A DNA stretch of 64,000 nt from Myceligenerans indicum (GTDB taxonomy: Bacteria > Actinomycetota > Actinomycetes > Actinomycetales > Cellulomonadaceae). Of the stretch, positions 54,138 to 63,908 are shown in pieces; within the stretch, counting starts at the first letter, position 1; every line of letters starts with the position of its first letter. The stretch spans positions 62,001-126,000 of the forward strand of contig NZ_JABBYC010000009.1 of assembly GCF_016742955.1 (NCBI RefSeq). The letters are read 5' to 3'. The notes below the pieces were generated by a model. The model saw nothing but the letters and a program-made list of their open reading frames with translations, did no database searches and had not been told where the DNA came from. The position numbers were made by a program, and so were the translations under genes.

Positions 54138-54238
54138 CAAGGGCGGGTGCGCAGGACCCGTTCGCCCGTCCTGCTACGCTACGCGGCGATGATGACCCTC
54201 ACGATCACCAGATTGGGGGCCCCTTTCACCGACGGTGA

Positions 54239-55600
54239 GTGCTGATGCACTCGACGGACGTGAACGGGCGATCCCGACTTCTTGCCTGGCAGCGAGTACG
54301 TGAGTACGCCGTACCACCGCCGATGATCCAGGCTTCCACCGCTCGCCGTCTCACCGGGGACTGGGCGGGGGCCTGCAGCGCGGCTCGTATCGACCTCGAC
54401 GTCGACCTGCGCGCCCTGCGTCATGGGTACGGCGTCGAGCTGTCGACGGCGGTCCGCGACGACCTGCGACACCTGGCTCCGGACCTGCTGCGCTGGCACA
54501 TGCCACGCGCGATGCCGGACGGGCTGCTACGCCCGGGACTGACCGTTTCCCTGGCCCGCTACCGGACGGACGAGCTCACCGCGCACCTGGTGATCCGGAC
54601 GCCGCCCTCCTGGGCTTCCGGCCCGCAGCGGATGGTTCTGTCCTGGTGGGACGGAGGCGCGGGGGGACACCCGCACCCGCACCCCGACCGCCGGTTCCGG
54701 CTCGACCTGCACCGCCACCTGTGGGACGCGCGGCGATCCGCCGAACTCCCGGACCGGGCAGGTGGTCCCGGCGGCACCGCGCGCGCCGACTGGGTCTCGT
54801 GCCGCTGGGCCGCGGAGGCCCAGATCCTCCGGACGGCCGAGGATGCGCCGAGCAGCGACGTCGTCGTGCGGCTCGGCTCGCGGCGCCTGCTGCTGCGGCC
54901 GGACGGGACGGTGACCGAACCAGCGCCGGCCGCCCGGGCTGCGCGGCCGGGGACGAGACCGCTGCTGCTGCTGCCCGACGCCGCCACGTGGGTGCCGCCG
55001 GACGTGCTCCTGCTGGAGGCCGGGATGCTCCGGCCCGCACAGCTGCACCCCCTGGTCGCCCGGGCGCTCGTGGCCGGCGACCCCGGCCACGAGGTCGTCC
55101 ATCCCGCCTCGCCCGGGACCCGCCTGGTCGACTGCGGCGGTAGCGTGCACCGGCTCGAGGTGGTCGACGGCGTGCTCAGGGCCGTCGACCACGACGCCGC
55201 CGAGGTTCGTCGTGAACAGCTGCTGGCGACGCTGACCGGGACCCCGATCCCGTGCCTGGAAGTCCTTGACCGGCTGCACCGTGCCCCGACCGAGCTCGAC
55301 GACATCCGTGCCCGGCTCGACCACGGGGATGCCGCGTCGGCGGTCGCCACCGTCGAGAACCTGCTCGGGGCCGACGCCGTGCTGCGCGCCGGTGACCTAC
55401 GGGCCGAGCTGGCCGCCGCGGCATCGGCCCGGGTCGCCTACGGCGCCTATCGCGCGGGGCTGCCGGTGAGGCTGCTCGACCCCGACGCCCAGCGCGTGAC
55501 GGCTCGCGTGGGCGACTCCGACGTCGCTCGTCACGGCACTCCCCACCGCACGCCCCGGCAACGGCAGCGTGCGCTGGCATGGGCCTGGCGTCGCGCCTGA
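54239..55600 (+). CDS. first gene of a second MoxR/vWA operon, unknown family
   Basis: About 453 residues. No motif I can name; the N-terminal third has a helical Arg/Leu-rich segment (RALRHGYGVELSTAVRDDLR), the centre beta-rich sequence, the end helical (LLGADAVLRAGDLRAELAAA). GTG 54239 and ATG 54245 are both in frame. It is followed after 54 bp by a MoxR-like ATPase gene and then a metallopeptidase-like vWA gene, so it is probably the third component of that system. Confidence 0.65.
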   Translation: MLMHSTDVNGRSRLLAWQRVREYAVPPPMIQASTARRLTGDWAGACSAARIDLDVDLRALRHGYGVELSTAVRDDLRHLAPDLLRWHMPRAMPDGLLRPGLTVSLARYRTDELTAHLVIRTPPSWASGPQRMVLSWWDGGAGGHPHPHPDRRFRLDLHRHLWDARRSAELPDRAGGPGGTARADWVSCRWAAEAQILRTAEDAPSSDVVVRLGSRRLLLRPDGTVTEPAPAARAARPGTRPLLLLPDAATWVPPDVLLLEAGMLRPAQLHPLVARALVAGDPGHEVVHPASPGTRLVDCGGSVHRLEVVDGVLRAVDHDAAEVRREQLLATLTGTPIPCLEVLDRLHRAPTELDDIRARLDHGDAASAVATVENLLGADAVLRAGDLRAELAAAASARVAYGAYRAGLPVRLLDPDAQRVTARVGDSDVARHGTPHRTPRQRQRALAWAWRRA

Positions 55601-55654
55601 CCTGCGCTCCTTCCTGCGCTCTCCGATCCTTCGACCACACACCAGGTGATGCTC

Positions 55655-56842
55655 ATGTCTGCTCAGCTCTCCGTTGCCTCCGACCTTCTCTCCCTCCTGT
55701 CCGCCACCACCACCGAGACCCGCGCCGATCCCCAGCTGGCGACGCTCGCGCTCGCCGTGGCCGCCGACGTCCCAGTCCTTCTGTGGGGCGAGCCCGGGAT
55801 CGGCAAGACGTCCGCGATCACGCAGCTCGCCGACTCCTTCGACCTGCCCCTGACCACCGTGATCGCCAGCGTGCACGAGCCGTCCGACTTCAACGGCCTG
55901 CCCGTCGTGGGCGACGACCCGGCCCGGCAGGGCATCCCGATGGCCCCACCCGACTGGGCCGTCCGCCTGGTGCGTGACGGACGTGGACTGCTGTTCCTCG
56001 ACGAGCTGTCCACCGCCCCGCCCGCCGTGCAGGCGGCCTTGCTGCGCGTCGTCCTGGAGCGTCAGGTCGGCGCGCTCCGGCTGCCCGACGGCGTGCGGAT
56101 CGTCGCGGCGGCCAACCCGCGCTCGTCGGCGGCCGACGGGTGGGAGCTGAGCGCGCCGCTGGCCAACCGGTTCGTCCACCTGACCTGGCGGCACGACGAC
56201 GGCGTCGTGGTCCGCGGACTCGCCGGCACCTGGCCGCGCGCCGTCCTGCCGGAGCTGGACCGCGACCGTGTCACCGAGGCGGTGGCGGTTGCCCGGAAGG
56301 CGGTGTGCACCTTCCTGGAGGCGCGGCCCGCGTTGATCCACCAGCTCCCGGCCACCGAGACCCGCCGCGGTGGTGCCTGGCCCTCCCCGCGCAGCTGGGA
56401 GACCGCGGTGCGGCTGATCGCGTTCGCCACGGCGGCCGACGTCGACCGGGACGTGCTCGCCCCCCTGGTCAAGGGCGCCGTCGGGGACGGGGCCGGGTTC
56501 GAGCTGCTGGCCGCGCTGGACCGGATGGACCTGCCCGACCCGGAGGAACTGCTCGCAGACCCGGCGGCGGCCGTGCTGCCGGAGCGGGGCGACCTGCGGC
56601 AGGCGGCCCTGGACGCCGTGGTGCTCGCCGTGAAGAAGCGGCCCGGCCAGGAGCGCTGGCATGCGGCGTGGGCGGTGCTCGTCCGGGCGTTGGAGACCGG
56701 CGCGCCGGACCTGCTGGTCACGCCCGTCATGACGCTGTCCTCGCTGCGGCAGCCGGGCTGGGAGGTGCCGGCCGAGATCGACAGGTTCGCCGTGGCGGTG
56801 CCGCTGGGGAAGCGTGCCGGGATGCTGCCGGTGGGTGCCTGA
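55655..56842 (+). CDS. MoxR-like AAA+ ATPase of the second vWA operon
   Basis: About 395 residues. Walker A is LLWGEPGIGKTSAIT, Walker B LLFLDELSTAPPAVQAALLR, and sensor 1 VRIVAAANPRSSAADGWELS. The SVHEPSDFNGLPVV segment is typical of the MoxR subgroup found with DUF2201-type partners. GTG 55646 and ATG 55649 are alternative starts in the same frame. One base separates it from the next gene. Confidence 0.85.
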   Translation: MSAQLSVASDLLSLLSATTTETRADPQLATLALAVAADVPVLLWGEPGIGKTSAITQLADSFDLPLTTVIASVHEPSDFNGLPVVGDDPARQGIPMAPPDWAVRLVRDGRGLLFLDELSTAPPAVQAALLRVVLERQVGALRLPDGVRIVAAANPRSSAADGWELSAPLANRFVHLTWRHDDGVVVRGLAGTWPRAVLPELDRDRVTEAVAVARKAVCTFLEARPALIHQLPATETRRGGAWPSPRSWETAVRLIAFATAADVDRDVLAPLVKGAVGDGAGFELLAALDRMDLPDPEELLADPAAAVLPERGDLRQAALDAVVLAVKKRPGQERWHAAWAVLVRALETGAPDLLVTPVMTLSSLRQPGWEVPAEIDRFAVAVPLGKRAGMLPVGA

Positions 56843-56843
56843 C

Positions 56844-58058
56844 ATGGACACCGAGAAGCTCTGGGCCGCGCGCCTCCTGGCCTGCCGCGCCCGCCCCTTC
56901 CTGGCGTCCGCGCTGTTCGCGCTCGACGTCGTCGAGTCGACGGCGGTGCCGACCATGGCCGTCGACAAGCAGTGGCGCTGCTACGTCTCGGCGGCCTTCG
57001 TGGACTCGGTCTCCGTGGCGGAGCTCGCAGGCGTCTGGGTGCACGAGGTCAGCCATCTGCTGCGCGACCATCACGGCCGCGGCGACCGCATCGCCCGTGC
57101 CATGGGGCTGAACGGGCGTGCCGGACACTTTCGGCTCAACCTCGCCGCGGACTGCGAGATCAACGACGACATCTACGACGACGAGTTGCAGCGGCCCGAC
57201 GGCGCCGTGACCGTCGAGGCACTCCGGCTCACGCCAGGGCTCCTGATGGAGGAGTACGTCCGTGACATCAGCCTGGGACCGCTCACCGCTCCGTACGCCT
57301 GGCATGACTGCGGCAGCGGGTCGGACGGGGCGCTGCGGCCGTGGGACCTGGGGCCGGACGGTGCGCACGGGCTGACCGAGTCTGAACGCGAGGCCGTCCG
57401 GATCCGGGTGGCGCGGGGCATCGCCGGGAAGCCGGGGTCCACTCCGGCGGGGTGGAAACGGTGGGCCGACGACGTCGTCCACCCGCCTCAGCCCTGGCGT
57501 GACCTTCTCGGCGCGGCGGTTCGGTCCGCGGTCACGGCCGGCGGCGTCGGCGACGACTACACGTACGGTCGTCCTGCCCGCCGCAGTTCTGCACTGGCCG
57601 GAGTGGTGCTGCCCAGTCTGCGGCATCGGCCTCCCCGGGTCGGTGTCGTGGTCGATACCTCGTTGTCGGTGAGCGACGAGGAGCTCGGCAGCTCCATGCT
57701 GGAGATCGCGGCGATCACCAGGACGCTCGGTGGCCGGCGCGACCTGGTCACCGTGTTCTCCTGCGACGCGGCCGTGCACACCGTCAGGTCGGTCTGCGAG
57801 GCTGAGGGACTCTCGCTGGTCGGAGGCGGTGGAACCGATCTGCGCACCGGGATTGCCGCCGCGGCGGACCGTTCGCCGCGGCCCGATGTCGTGGTCGTGC
57901 TCACCGACGGGCAGACCGCCTGGCCGTCGTCACGCCCTGCATTCCGCACCGTCGTCGGGCTGTTCGACCGGCCCCGCCGGTGGAACGAGGAGAGCGACTA
58001 CGTGCCGGCAGGTCCCCCGGAATGGGCACGGGTGGTGCGGATCGGTCGGGGAGCGTGA
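56844..58058 (+). CDS. vWA-like protein with metallopeptidase motif (DUF2201 type)
   Basis: 404 residues. The N-terminal part has GVWVHEVSHLLRDHHGRGDR, an HExxH-like HEVSH zinc motif, and LAADCEINDD. The C-terminal half is a vWA-like domain (VGVVVDTSLSVSDEELGSSM, GGGGTDLRTGIAAAADRSPR, VVVLTDGQTAW) with MIDAS-type residues. It pairs with the MoxR ATPase immediately upstream. Unlike the vWA protein at 29293, it may itself cleave peptides. Confidence 0.85.
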   Translation: MDTEKLWAARLLACRARPFLASALFALDVVESTAVPTMAVDKQWRCYVSAAFVDSVSVAELAGVWVHEVSHLLRDHHGRGDRIARAMGLNGRAGHFRLNLAADCEINDDIYDDELQRPDGAVTVEALRLTPGLLMEEYVRDISLGPLTAPYAWHDCGSGSDGALRPWDLGPDGAHGLTESEREAVRIRVARGIAGKPGSTPAGWKRWADDVVHPPQPWRDLLGAAVRSAVTAGGVGDDYTYGRPARRSSALAGVVLPSLRHRPPRVGVVVDTSLSVSDEELGSSMLEIAAITRTLGGRRDLVTVFSCDAAVHTVRSVCEAEGLSLVGGGGTDLRTGIAAAADRSPRPDVVVVLTDGQTAWPSSRPAFRTVVGLFDRPRRWNEESDYVPAGPPEWARVVRIGRGA

Positions 58059-58071
58059 TCCTCGGCCGGCC

Positions 58072-58090
58072 GGGCCGGCGCGGCCGGCCC
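58072..58090. terminator. hairpin between convergent genes
   Basis: GGGCCGGC and GCCGGCCC pair perfectly around a GCG loop, between the vWA gene and the phosphotransferase gene. Confidence 0.55.
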
Positions 58091-58098
58091 GGGAGATC

Positions 58099-58845
58099 CT
58101 ACGGTTCGCGCATCCGGGCTCTGAGCACGTCGAACTCGCATCCCGGCGCGTCCGGGTCGAAGCCGTGCTCGATCAGCCAGCGGGACGCCACCAGGCTGCG
58201 CAGCGACCACCAGGCGCGGATCACGTCCCGGTCCGCGCCGGGGCCGTAGCCGGCCAGGAGGTCGTCGAGGCGTTCCTCGTGCCCGAGCGTCAGGGTGGCG
58301 AGGTCGAACATGGCGTCGCCGGGGGCGGCCTCGGACCAGTCGATGATGCCGGTGACCTCGTCGCCGTCGACGAACACGTGGGTGATCTGCAGGTCGCCGT
58401 GGACGAACACCGACCTCCACGGCCGGAGCGCCGCCTCGGCGATCTCGCGGTTGCGCCGGATCACCTCGGCGGGCAGAACCGCGTTGTCGAGCAGCCACGC
58501 GCACTCGCGGTCGAGCTCCGCCGCCACGTCGTCGAGCCCGCGCCCCCGCCACGGCGGCGGTGGGGCGTCGTGCAGCCTCCGGACGGCGGCCCCCGTCGCG
58601 GCCCACGCTGCAGCCGACGCGGGCGACGGGCGCCCGAGAACTCCGAGTGCCGTGCCGGGCACGGCCGCGATCGCCAGCACGGGCGGCTCGTGCCAGAGGA
58701 TCGCCGGGGTCGGTACCGGCGCCATGGTCATCGCCCGCACCTCGACACCGGCGTGCGCCGGGTCGCCGTCGACCTTCAGGAACCTGTCGCCGACGCGCAG
58801 CGTCGCACGCTGACTGTGGGCGACGACGACTTCCACCTGGTCCAT
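58099..58845 (-). CDS. aminoglycoside phosphotransferase-fold protein
   Basis: 248 residues from ATG 58845. Brenner motif VFVHGDLQITHVFVDGDEV (catalytic Asp) and VTGIIDWSEAAPGDAMFDLA (metal Asp) are intact. The N-lobe is short but present. APH-fold kinases phosphorylate antibiotics, choline, sugars or other small molecules; substrate unknown. Divergent from the alkylsulfatase-like gene. Confidence 0.85.
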   Translation of the reverse strand: MDQVEVVVAHSQRATLRVGDRFLKVDGDPAHAGVEVRAMTMAPVPTPAILWHEPPVLAIAAVPGTALGVLGRPSPASAAAWAATGAAVRRLHDAPPPPWRGRGLDDVAAELDRECAWLLDNAVLPAEVIRRNREIAEAALRPWRSVFVHGDLQITHVFVDGDEVTGIIDWSEAAPGDAMFDLATLTLGHEERLDDLLAGYGPGADRDVIRAWWSLRSLVASRWLIEHGFDPDAPGCEFDVLRARMREP

Positions 58846-59019
58846 CCGGCCATTCTGGCGGGGACGGGCGCCGATGTCCCCGGAATTGCGCGTGGAGTTC
58901 ACCCGGGCCGGGAACGCCTCCTCCGACAGGCCGTCACGCGGCCCCTTTGCCAGACTGGCCGGGAGTCGAAGGCACGGTGTTCGGGGTGTCCCGCACCGCC
59001 GTCTGACAGGGATGGGAAC

Positions 59020-60687
59020 ATGGCAAACCCGTACGACGTGAACCGTTCGTGGCCGGACTACTTCCTGGAGCACCGCCGGCTGACCGTGGAGCAGCAGGGA
59101 ACCTATCGGTGCGGCGACCTGCCGGTGTGGACGGTCTACTGTCCTGCCGGGCTGCTGGGGAACAGCACCGTCGTCGAAGGGCCCGAGGGCCTCATCGTCT
59201 ACGACACGGGCGTCAACCACCCGGCAGGCGAGGTGATCGCGGCCGAGATCAAGAAGATCTCCGACAAGCCGGTGAAGGCGATCTTCTACTCCCACCATCA
59301 CACCGACCACTACAACGGAGCGTCCGCGATCGTGGACCCGGCCGACGTGGCCGCCGGCGCCGTCGATATCTACGCCTGGGAGAACTTCGGCGCGGAGATG
59401 GCGAACGAGTTCGGCGAACTGCTCCAGCGCCAGGCGATGGGATCGGGGTACTACGGGGGAGCGTTTCTCAGCCCGGAGGATCGGCACCACCACGGCATCG
59501 GGACGCTTCCGACCGGCGGCGCACCCGGCTTCATCCCGCCGACGAAGCTGCTGTCGGAAGACACCACGCTGACCATCGCCGGGATCGAGGTCAAGGCCTT
59601 CTACACCGGCGGTGAGGCGATCAGCGAGTTCGGGCTCCACCTGCCCGAGTTCGACCTGATCGCGATCGCCGACGAGTTCTTCACCGGCATCCCCAACATG
59701 CACACCATCCGCGGCTCCAAGCCGAGGATCCCTGACAACTACATCTCGGCCCTGAACAAGGTCCTCGAGATCCGGCCCGAGTGGCTCGTCGGGTCCCACA
59801 TCCGGCCCATCGAGGGCAAGGACACGATCGCAGGTCACGTCAGCAAGTACGTGGACGCGACGAAATATCTCTGGGACCAGGCCGTGCGCCTGATCAACAA
59901 GGGGTACACGCCGGTCGAGCTCCAGCACGCCCTGAAGGAGTTCCCCGAGGAGCTGTGGGACCCGCCGTACACGGTGCCCATGTACGGCACCCCCTTCACC
60001 ACGCTGCCGGAGTTCTTCACCGGCTGGGTCAGCTGGTTCACCGGCGACTCGACGGACATGTTCCCGTCTCCCCCTGCGCACAAGGCAGCCCGCCTGGCCG
60101 AGCTGATGGGTGGTGCCGACGCAGTGCTCGACGCCGCCAAGGCGGACCACGCCTCCGGTGACCACCAGCTTGCGGCCGAGCTCGCTCAGATCGCGCTGCG
60201 GGCCGACCCGGGAAACGAGGACGCCCGACTGGTCAAGGCCGCGGCCCTGCGCGCCCGCGGGTACCAGGAGCTCAACCCCATCGCTCGCTCGTGGTACCTC
60301 ACCGGCGCCCTGGAACTCGAGGGCGCGATGGACCCCGCACAAGTCCTCGCCGCGTACGGCGCGATGATGTCGGTCGACAAGTCGGCCGTCGACACCGTGC
60401 GAGGGTGGCGCTACCAACTCGATGCCGAGAGAGCGAAAGGCGTCAGCCTGGCCGTAGGGATCCGCGGAGCCGACACGGGCGAGGAAGTCACCGTCCGCAT
60501 CCGTCACCGGGTGCTGCACGTCGAGGACGGCATCGCCGACGACGCCGCAGTCGTGGTCGAAGCGACACCGGAGCAGCTCAGGGGCAACGAGGCGCCGAAG
60601 ATCATCTCCGGCGGCGAAGCAGCCTGGCACCAGCTCCGGAGCCTGCTGGACACCGAGTGGACCACGTTCTACATGCACATGAGGTAG
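59020..60687 (+). CDS. alkyl sulfatase-like metallo-beta-lactamase-fold hydrolase
   Basis: 555 residues. The metal site is in AIFYSHHHTDHYNGASAIVD (HxHxDH). An alkylsulfatase-type dimerisation domain (YTPVELQHALKEFPEELWDP, then AADGAL-like helices) and a C-terminal SCP2-like domain follow, as in SdsA1/YjcS. No signal peptide is seen, unlike secreted SdsA1. It may hydrolyse alkyl sulfates or a related ester. Confidence 0.85.
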   Translation: MANPYDVNRSWPDYFLEHRRLTVEQQGTYRCGDLPVWTVYCPAGLLGNSTVVEGPEGLIVYDTGVNHPAGEVIAAEIKKISDKPVKAIFYSHHHTDHYNGASAIVDPADVAAGAVDIYAWENFGAEMANEFGELLQRQAMGSGYYGGAFLSPEDRHHHGIGTLPTGGAPGFIPPTKLLSEDTTLTIAGIEVKAFYTGGEAISEFGLHLPEFDLIAIADEFFTGIPNMHTIRGSKPRIPDNYISALNKVLEIRPEWLVGSHIRPIEGKDTIAGHVSKYVDATKYLWDQAVRLINKGYTPVELQHALKEFPEELWDPPYTVPMYGTPFTTLPEFFTGWVSWFTGDSTDMFPSPPAHKAARLAELMGGADAVLDAAKADHASGDHQLAAELAQIALRADPGNEDARLVKAAALRARGYQELNPIARSWYLTGALELEGAMDPAQVLAAYGAMMSVDKSAVDTVRGWRYQLDAERAKGVSLAVGIRGADTGEEVTVRIRHRVLHVEDGIADDAAVVVEATPEQLRGNEAPKIISGGEAAWHQLRSLLDTEWTTFYMHMR

Positions 60688-60955
60688 ACAGCGGCTTCCC
60701 TGGAGCTCGGCGTCGGCCGCGAAACGTCGATGGCGCGCTCGATCTGTTGTCGTCGCGGTGCGCGATGGCGCGTGGGGCCGCGATGATCAGGAACGTCGTC
60801 GACCGGGGCTGATGGTTGGCGACCTCGATGGGTCAGCGTCCGCAGCGCGAGTCGTCCTGCGCCGCAGACCGGGTTGCGGGGCCGGATGTCAACCGGGTCG
60901 GCTGTGATTACCTGAGCGAGAGGCGCTGCGTAGCCTTGAGGTTCGACTGTGCGCT
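60688..60955. other. spacer without identified feature
   Basis: About 270 GC-rich bases after the alkylsulfatase-like gene. No coding frame of quality; the 3' end must contain the promoter of the small basic protein gene. Confidence 0.4.
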
Positions 60956-60967
60956 AGGAGGTCCGTG

Positions 60968-61108
60968 ATGGCTGGTCTGTGGGGTCGGAAGTCCCGCGCG
61001 AAGAGCTGGAAGCGCGGGACGTGGGGAAGCACGACGAAGGGCCGCAGCAAGAACCTGGGCAAGGGAGTCTGGGGGAGCAGCAAGCGCCGCAAGCGCGGCC
61101 TGTGGTGA
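60968..61108 (+). CDS. 46-residue highly basic Trp-Gly protein
   Basis: A perfect AGGAGG (60956-60961) lies six bases before the ATG. The peptide starts MAGLWGRKSRAKSWKRGTWG and has 15 Lys/Arg, no acidic residue and five Trp (5, 14, 19, 35, 46), in a loose repeat G-x-W-G with basic tails. It ends in Trp. I know no family for it. Composition suits a nucleic-acid- or membrane-binding peptide, possibly antimicrobial; both are speculation. Confidence 0.6.
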   Translation: MAGLWGRKSRAKSWKRGTWGSTTKGRSKNLGKGVWGSSKRRKRGLW

Positions 61109-61242
61109 ACAGTGCCCGGCGGCCCCGCAACAACGGGACCGCTCGTACTTCCCCCTGCGGGTAAGCGATACACGAGACCGCCGTCGAGATTGTCGCCGGA
61201 ATGACGTGGTTGCTGGCTTGCCGGCGTGACGCCCGAGCACGA

Positions 61243-61302
61243 GAAACGGCGGCTGACACCGCACAACGTCGCGAGACGAGAGTGCGGGTCAGCCGCCGTT
61301 TC
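61243..61302 (-). terminator. long hairpin downstream of glnA
   Basis: GAAACGGCGGCTGAC (61243-61257) pairs with GTCAGCCGCCGTTTC (61288-61302), and CCGCAC with GTGCGG inside, separated by one bulged A: 21 bp in all. It lies 33 bp past the glnA stop and may also serve the small gene on the other strand. Confidence 0.75.
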
Positions 61303-61335
61303 GGCGCATCTCAGCAGGTCACGAGGGACCGGCTG

Positions 61336-62760
61336 TCAGATGTCGTAATACAGCTCGAACTCGTGCGGGTGCGGCCGCAGGCGGATCGGGTCCACCTCAT
61401 TCTCGCGCTTGTAGTCGATCCACGTCGAGATGAGGTCCTCGGTGAAGACGTCACCGGCGGTGAGGAACTCGTGGTCGGCCTCAAGGGCGTCGAGCACCTC
61501 CGGGAGCGAGGTCGGGACCTGCGGGATGAGCGCGTGCTCCTCCGGGGGCAGCTCGTACAGGTCCTTGTCGACCGGCGCCGGCGGCTCGATCTTGTTCTTG
61601 ATGCCGTCGATGCCGGCCAGCAGCATCGCGGAGAACGCGAGGTACGGGTTCGACGACGGGTCCGGCGCGCGGAACTCGATGCGCTTCGCCTTCGGCGAGG
61701 AGCCCGTGATCGGGATGCGGATCGAGGCGGAGCGGTTACGGGCCGAGTAGACCAGGTTCACGGGGGCCTCGAAGCCCGGCACCAGACGGTGGTAGGAGTT
61801 CATCGAGGGGTTCGTGAAGGCCAGGAGCGACGGCGCGTGCTTGAGGATGCCGCCCAGGTACCAGCGGGCCGTGTCGGACAGGCCGCCGTAGCCCTTCTCG
61901 TCGTAGAACAGGGGCTCGCCGCCCAGCCACAGGGACTGGTGGGAGTGCATGCCCGAGCCGTTGTCGCCGAAGATCGGCTTCGGCATGAACGTCGCCGACT
62001 TGCCGGCCTCGAACGCCACGTTCTTGATGACGTACTTGAACTTCATCAGGTCGTCGGCGGCGTGCAGCAGGGTGTTGAACTTGTAGTTGATCTCCTGCTG
62101 GCCGGCGGTGCCGACCTCGTGGTGCGCGCGCTCCACGGAGAGGCCGACCTGACCGAGCGTCGTGACCATCTCGTCGCGGAGGTCCGCGAAGCGGTCGCTC
62201 GGCGAGGTGGGGAAGTACCCGCCCTTGTAGCGCGTCTTGTAGCCGAGGTTGCCGCCCTCCTCGTCGCGGCCGGTGTTCCACCAGGCCTCTTCGGAGTCGA
62301 TCTGGTAGAAACCCTCGGACTGCGACGTCCCGAACTTCACGTCGTCGAAGATGTAGAACTCGGCCTCGGGCGCGAAGAACGCCGTGTCCGCGATGCCCGT
62401 GGAGCGCAGGTACGCCTCGGCCTTGGCCGCGATGTTGCGCGGGTCGCGGGCGTAGGGCTCGTTCGTGAACGGGTCCACGATCGAGAAGTTCATGACCAGC
62501 GTCTTGGCCTTGCGGAACGGGTCCACGAACGCCGTGCCCACGTCCGGCACGAGCTTCATGTCGGACTCGTGGATCGCCTGGAACCCGCGGATCGACGAAC
62601 CGTCGAACATGAGGCCCTCGGCGAAGGCGTCCTCGTTGAACTGCGCCACGGGGATGTTGAAGTGCTGCATGACGCCCGGCAGGTCGATGAACCGGACGTC
62701 GACGAACTCCACCCCCTCGTTGCGGGTGAAGGCGATTGCCTCCTCGGCGTTGCTGAACAT
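61336..62760 (-). CDS. glnA: glutamine synthetase type I
   Basis: 474 residues. [97 protein letters not shown] are the GSI-beta motifs. The adenylylation site [10 protein letters not shown] is intact (Tyr402), so it is the expected target of GlnE. Main ammonia-assimilating enzyme. Tandem GlnR-like boxes lie about 90-125 bp upstream. Confidence 0.95.
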   Translation of the reverse strand: MFSNAEEAIAFTRNEGVEFVDVRFIDLPGVMQHFNIPVAQFNEDAFAEGLMFDGSSIRGFQAIHESDMKLVPDVGTAFVDPFRKAKTLVMNFSIVDPFTNEPYARDPRNIAAKAEAYLRSTGIADTAFFAPEAEFYIFDDVKFGTSQSEGFYQIDSEEAWWNTGRDEEGGNLGYKTRYKGGYFPTSPSDRFADLRDEMVTTLGQVGLSVERAHHEVGTAGQQEINYKFNTLLHAADDLMKFKYVIKNVAFEAGKSATFMPKPIFGDNGSGMHSHQSLWLGGEPLFYDEKGYGGLSDTARWYLGGILKHAPSLLAFTNPSMNSYHRLVPGFEAPVNLVYSARNRSASIRIPITGSSPKAKRIEFRAPDPSSNPYLAFSAMLLAGIDGIKNKIEPPAPVDKDLYELPPEEHALIPQVPTSLPEVLDALEADHEFLTAGDVFTEDLISTWIDYKRENEVDPIRLRPHPHEFELYYDI

Positions 62761-62847
62761 CTGCGCTCCTTGGCTCGCTGGATGACGTTCGGGAGAGTGA
62801 CCGTCCGGATGACCGCGCACGGATCCACCCGAACCTATGGTTCCGCG

Positions 62848-62884
62848 GTTTCTCTCCGGTTACTGATTGTTGCCGCTACGTTAC
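62848..62884 (-). promoter_or_regulatory. glnA: tandem GlnR-like boxes upstream of glnA
   Basis: On the minus strand, GTAAC-N6-GAAAC (62848-62863) exactly matches the actinobacterial GlnR consensus gTnAC-N6-GaAAC. A second copy, GTAAC-N6-GCAAC (62869-62884), lies five bases upstream. A TAGGTT -10 box follows at about 62833. No glnR gene is in the window. Confidence 0.6.
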
Positions 62885-63176
62885 GCCCGGCTCTCGGGTG
62901 TGTAACTCCCGGGAGAAGGATGAGTCCGGTCGGCGTCAGCGGCTCCCACACTGCCAGAACTGCTGTCCCCGTCCCATCGGTGTCCGGTGGACGGATGTTT
63001 CCCATGGACGACGTCGGACGCGGTGCGGTCCGGCACCGGCAGTGAGCCGGGTGGTGGAATGCCGCACGCCCGCGATCGTCGTCGTACCTGAGATCTCCAC
63101 AGGTCAACTTCGCGCAAAGCGTGCTGGACGCGGCGAGGGCGCTCCTGGGGGGCACCCTCGCCGACATCGGTATGGA
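62885..63176. other. spacer between glnA promoter and the DUF4191 gene
   Basis: About 290 bases. A minus-strand frame across it (62835-63167) has no recognisable domain or good ribosome-binding site; I see no gene. Confidence 0.4.
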
Positions 63177-63908
63177 TCAGCGCCCGCGCATCGCCTTGCG
63201 GTCCGGGCGCATGCGGGTGGGGTCGATCCCCTTGGGGATCGGCAGCCGGGCTCCGCCGAGCGCCTTGAGGCGCTTGCCGACCTCGGTCACCTCGGTCTTG
63301 GTGAGCTGCTTCTTCAGCTTGGTCACCGAGCGGGTGACCTTCGTCAGGGGGACCTGGCCGTCCTCGTCGCCGCACTGGATCGCGGTGACCGGCACGTTGG
63401 GCAGGACCCGGGCGGTCCGCTTGACCTCCTTGTCGAGCAGCTTCTTCACGCGGTGCGACGGGCCCTCGGACACGAGCACCACGCCTGCGCGGCCCACACC
63501 GCGGAACACGAAGTCCTGGTTGCGGGGATCGACGGCCACCGGCTCGTCCTCGAACGTCCAGCCGCCACGCACCGTCCCCAGCGCTGCTCGAGCTGCCCCC
63601 GGCTGGCCCTGGATCTGCGTGTAGGCCGCCTTCTCCGCCTTGCGCGACAGCACGAACATCGCTCCGAGCACGCCGAACGGGATACCCACGATCAGCATGT
63701 AGATCGGGTGGCCCCACAGCAGGCCGATCACCTCGGCGGCAAGAACGATCGCCACGAAGACGCCCAGCATGATCCAGGTGACGGCCGGATCCTGCCGGTG
63801 GGTCATCTTGTAGACGGCCCACACCTGGTGGTACCAGCGCTGCTTCTTGGGCTTCTGCGAGCCGCCCGCGCCTGCGCGCGCGGCGTCTTCGGAGTTCGAT
63901 CGGGCCAT
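63177..63908 (-). CDS. DUF4191 membrane protein
   Basis: 243 residues from ATG 63908. Basic N-terminus (KPKKQRWYHQVWAVYKMTHR), two adjacent membrane helices (AVTWIMLGVFVAIVLAAEVI and HPIYMLIVGIPFGVLGAMFV), then a soluble domain with GWTFEDEPVAVDPRNQDFVF and GRAGVVLVSEGPSHRVKKLL. This actinobacterial family is conserved next to glnA; function unknown. In-frame upstream start codons exist. Confidence 0.9.
   Translation of the reverse strand: MARSNSEDAARAGAGGSQKPKKQRWYHQVWAVYKMTHRQDPAVTWIMLGVFVAIVLAAEVIGLLWGHPIYMLIVGIPFGVLGAMFVLSRKAEKAAYTQIQGQPGAARAALGTVRGGWTFEDEPVAVDPRNQDFVFRGVGRAGVVLVSEGPSHRVKKLLDKEVKRTARVLPNVPVTAIQCGDEDGQVPLTKVTRSVTKLKKQLTKTEVTEVGKRLKALGGARLPIPKGIDPTRMRPDRKAMRGR

Noticed and set aside
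62835..63167. 110-residue minus-strand frame upstream of glnA
   Set aside because: It covers the promoter and GlnR boxes, has no ribosome-binding site and no recognisable domain.
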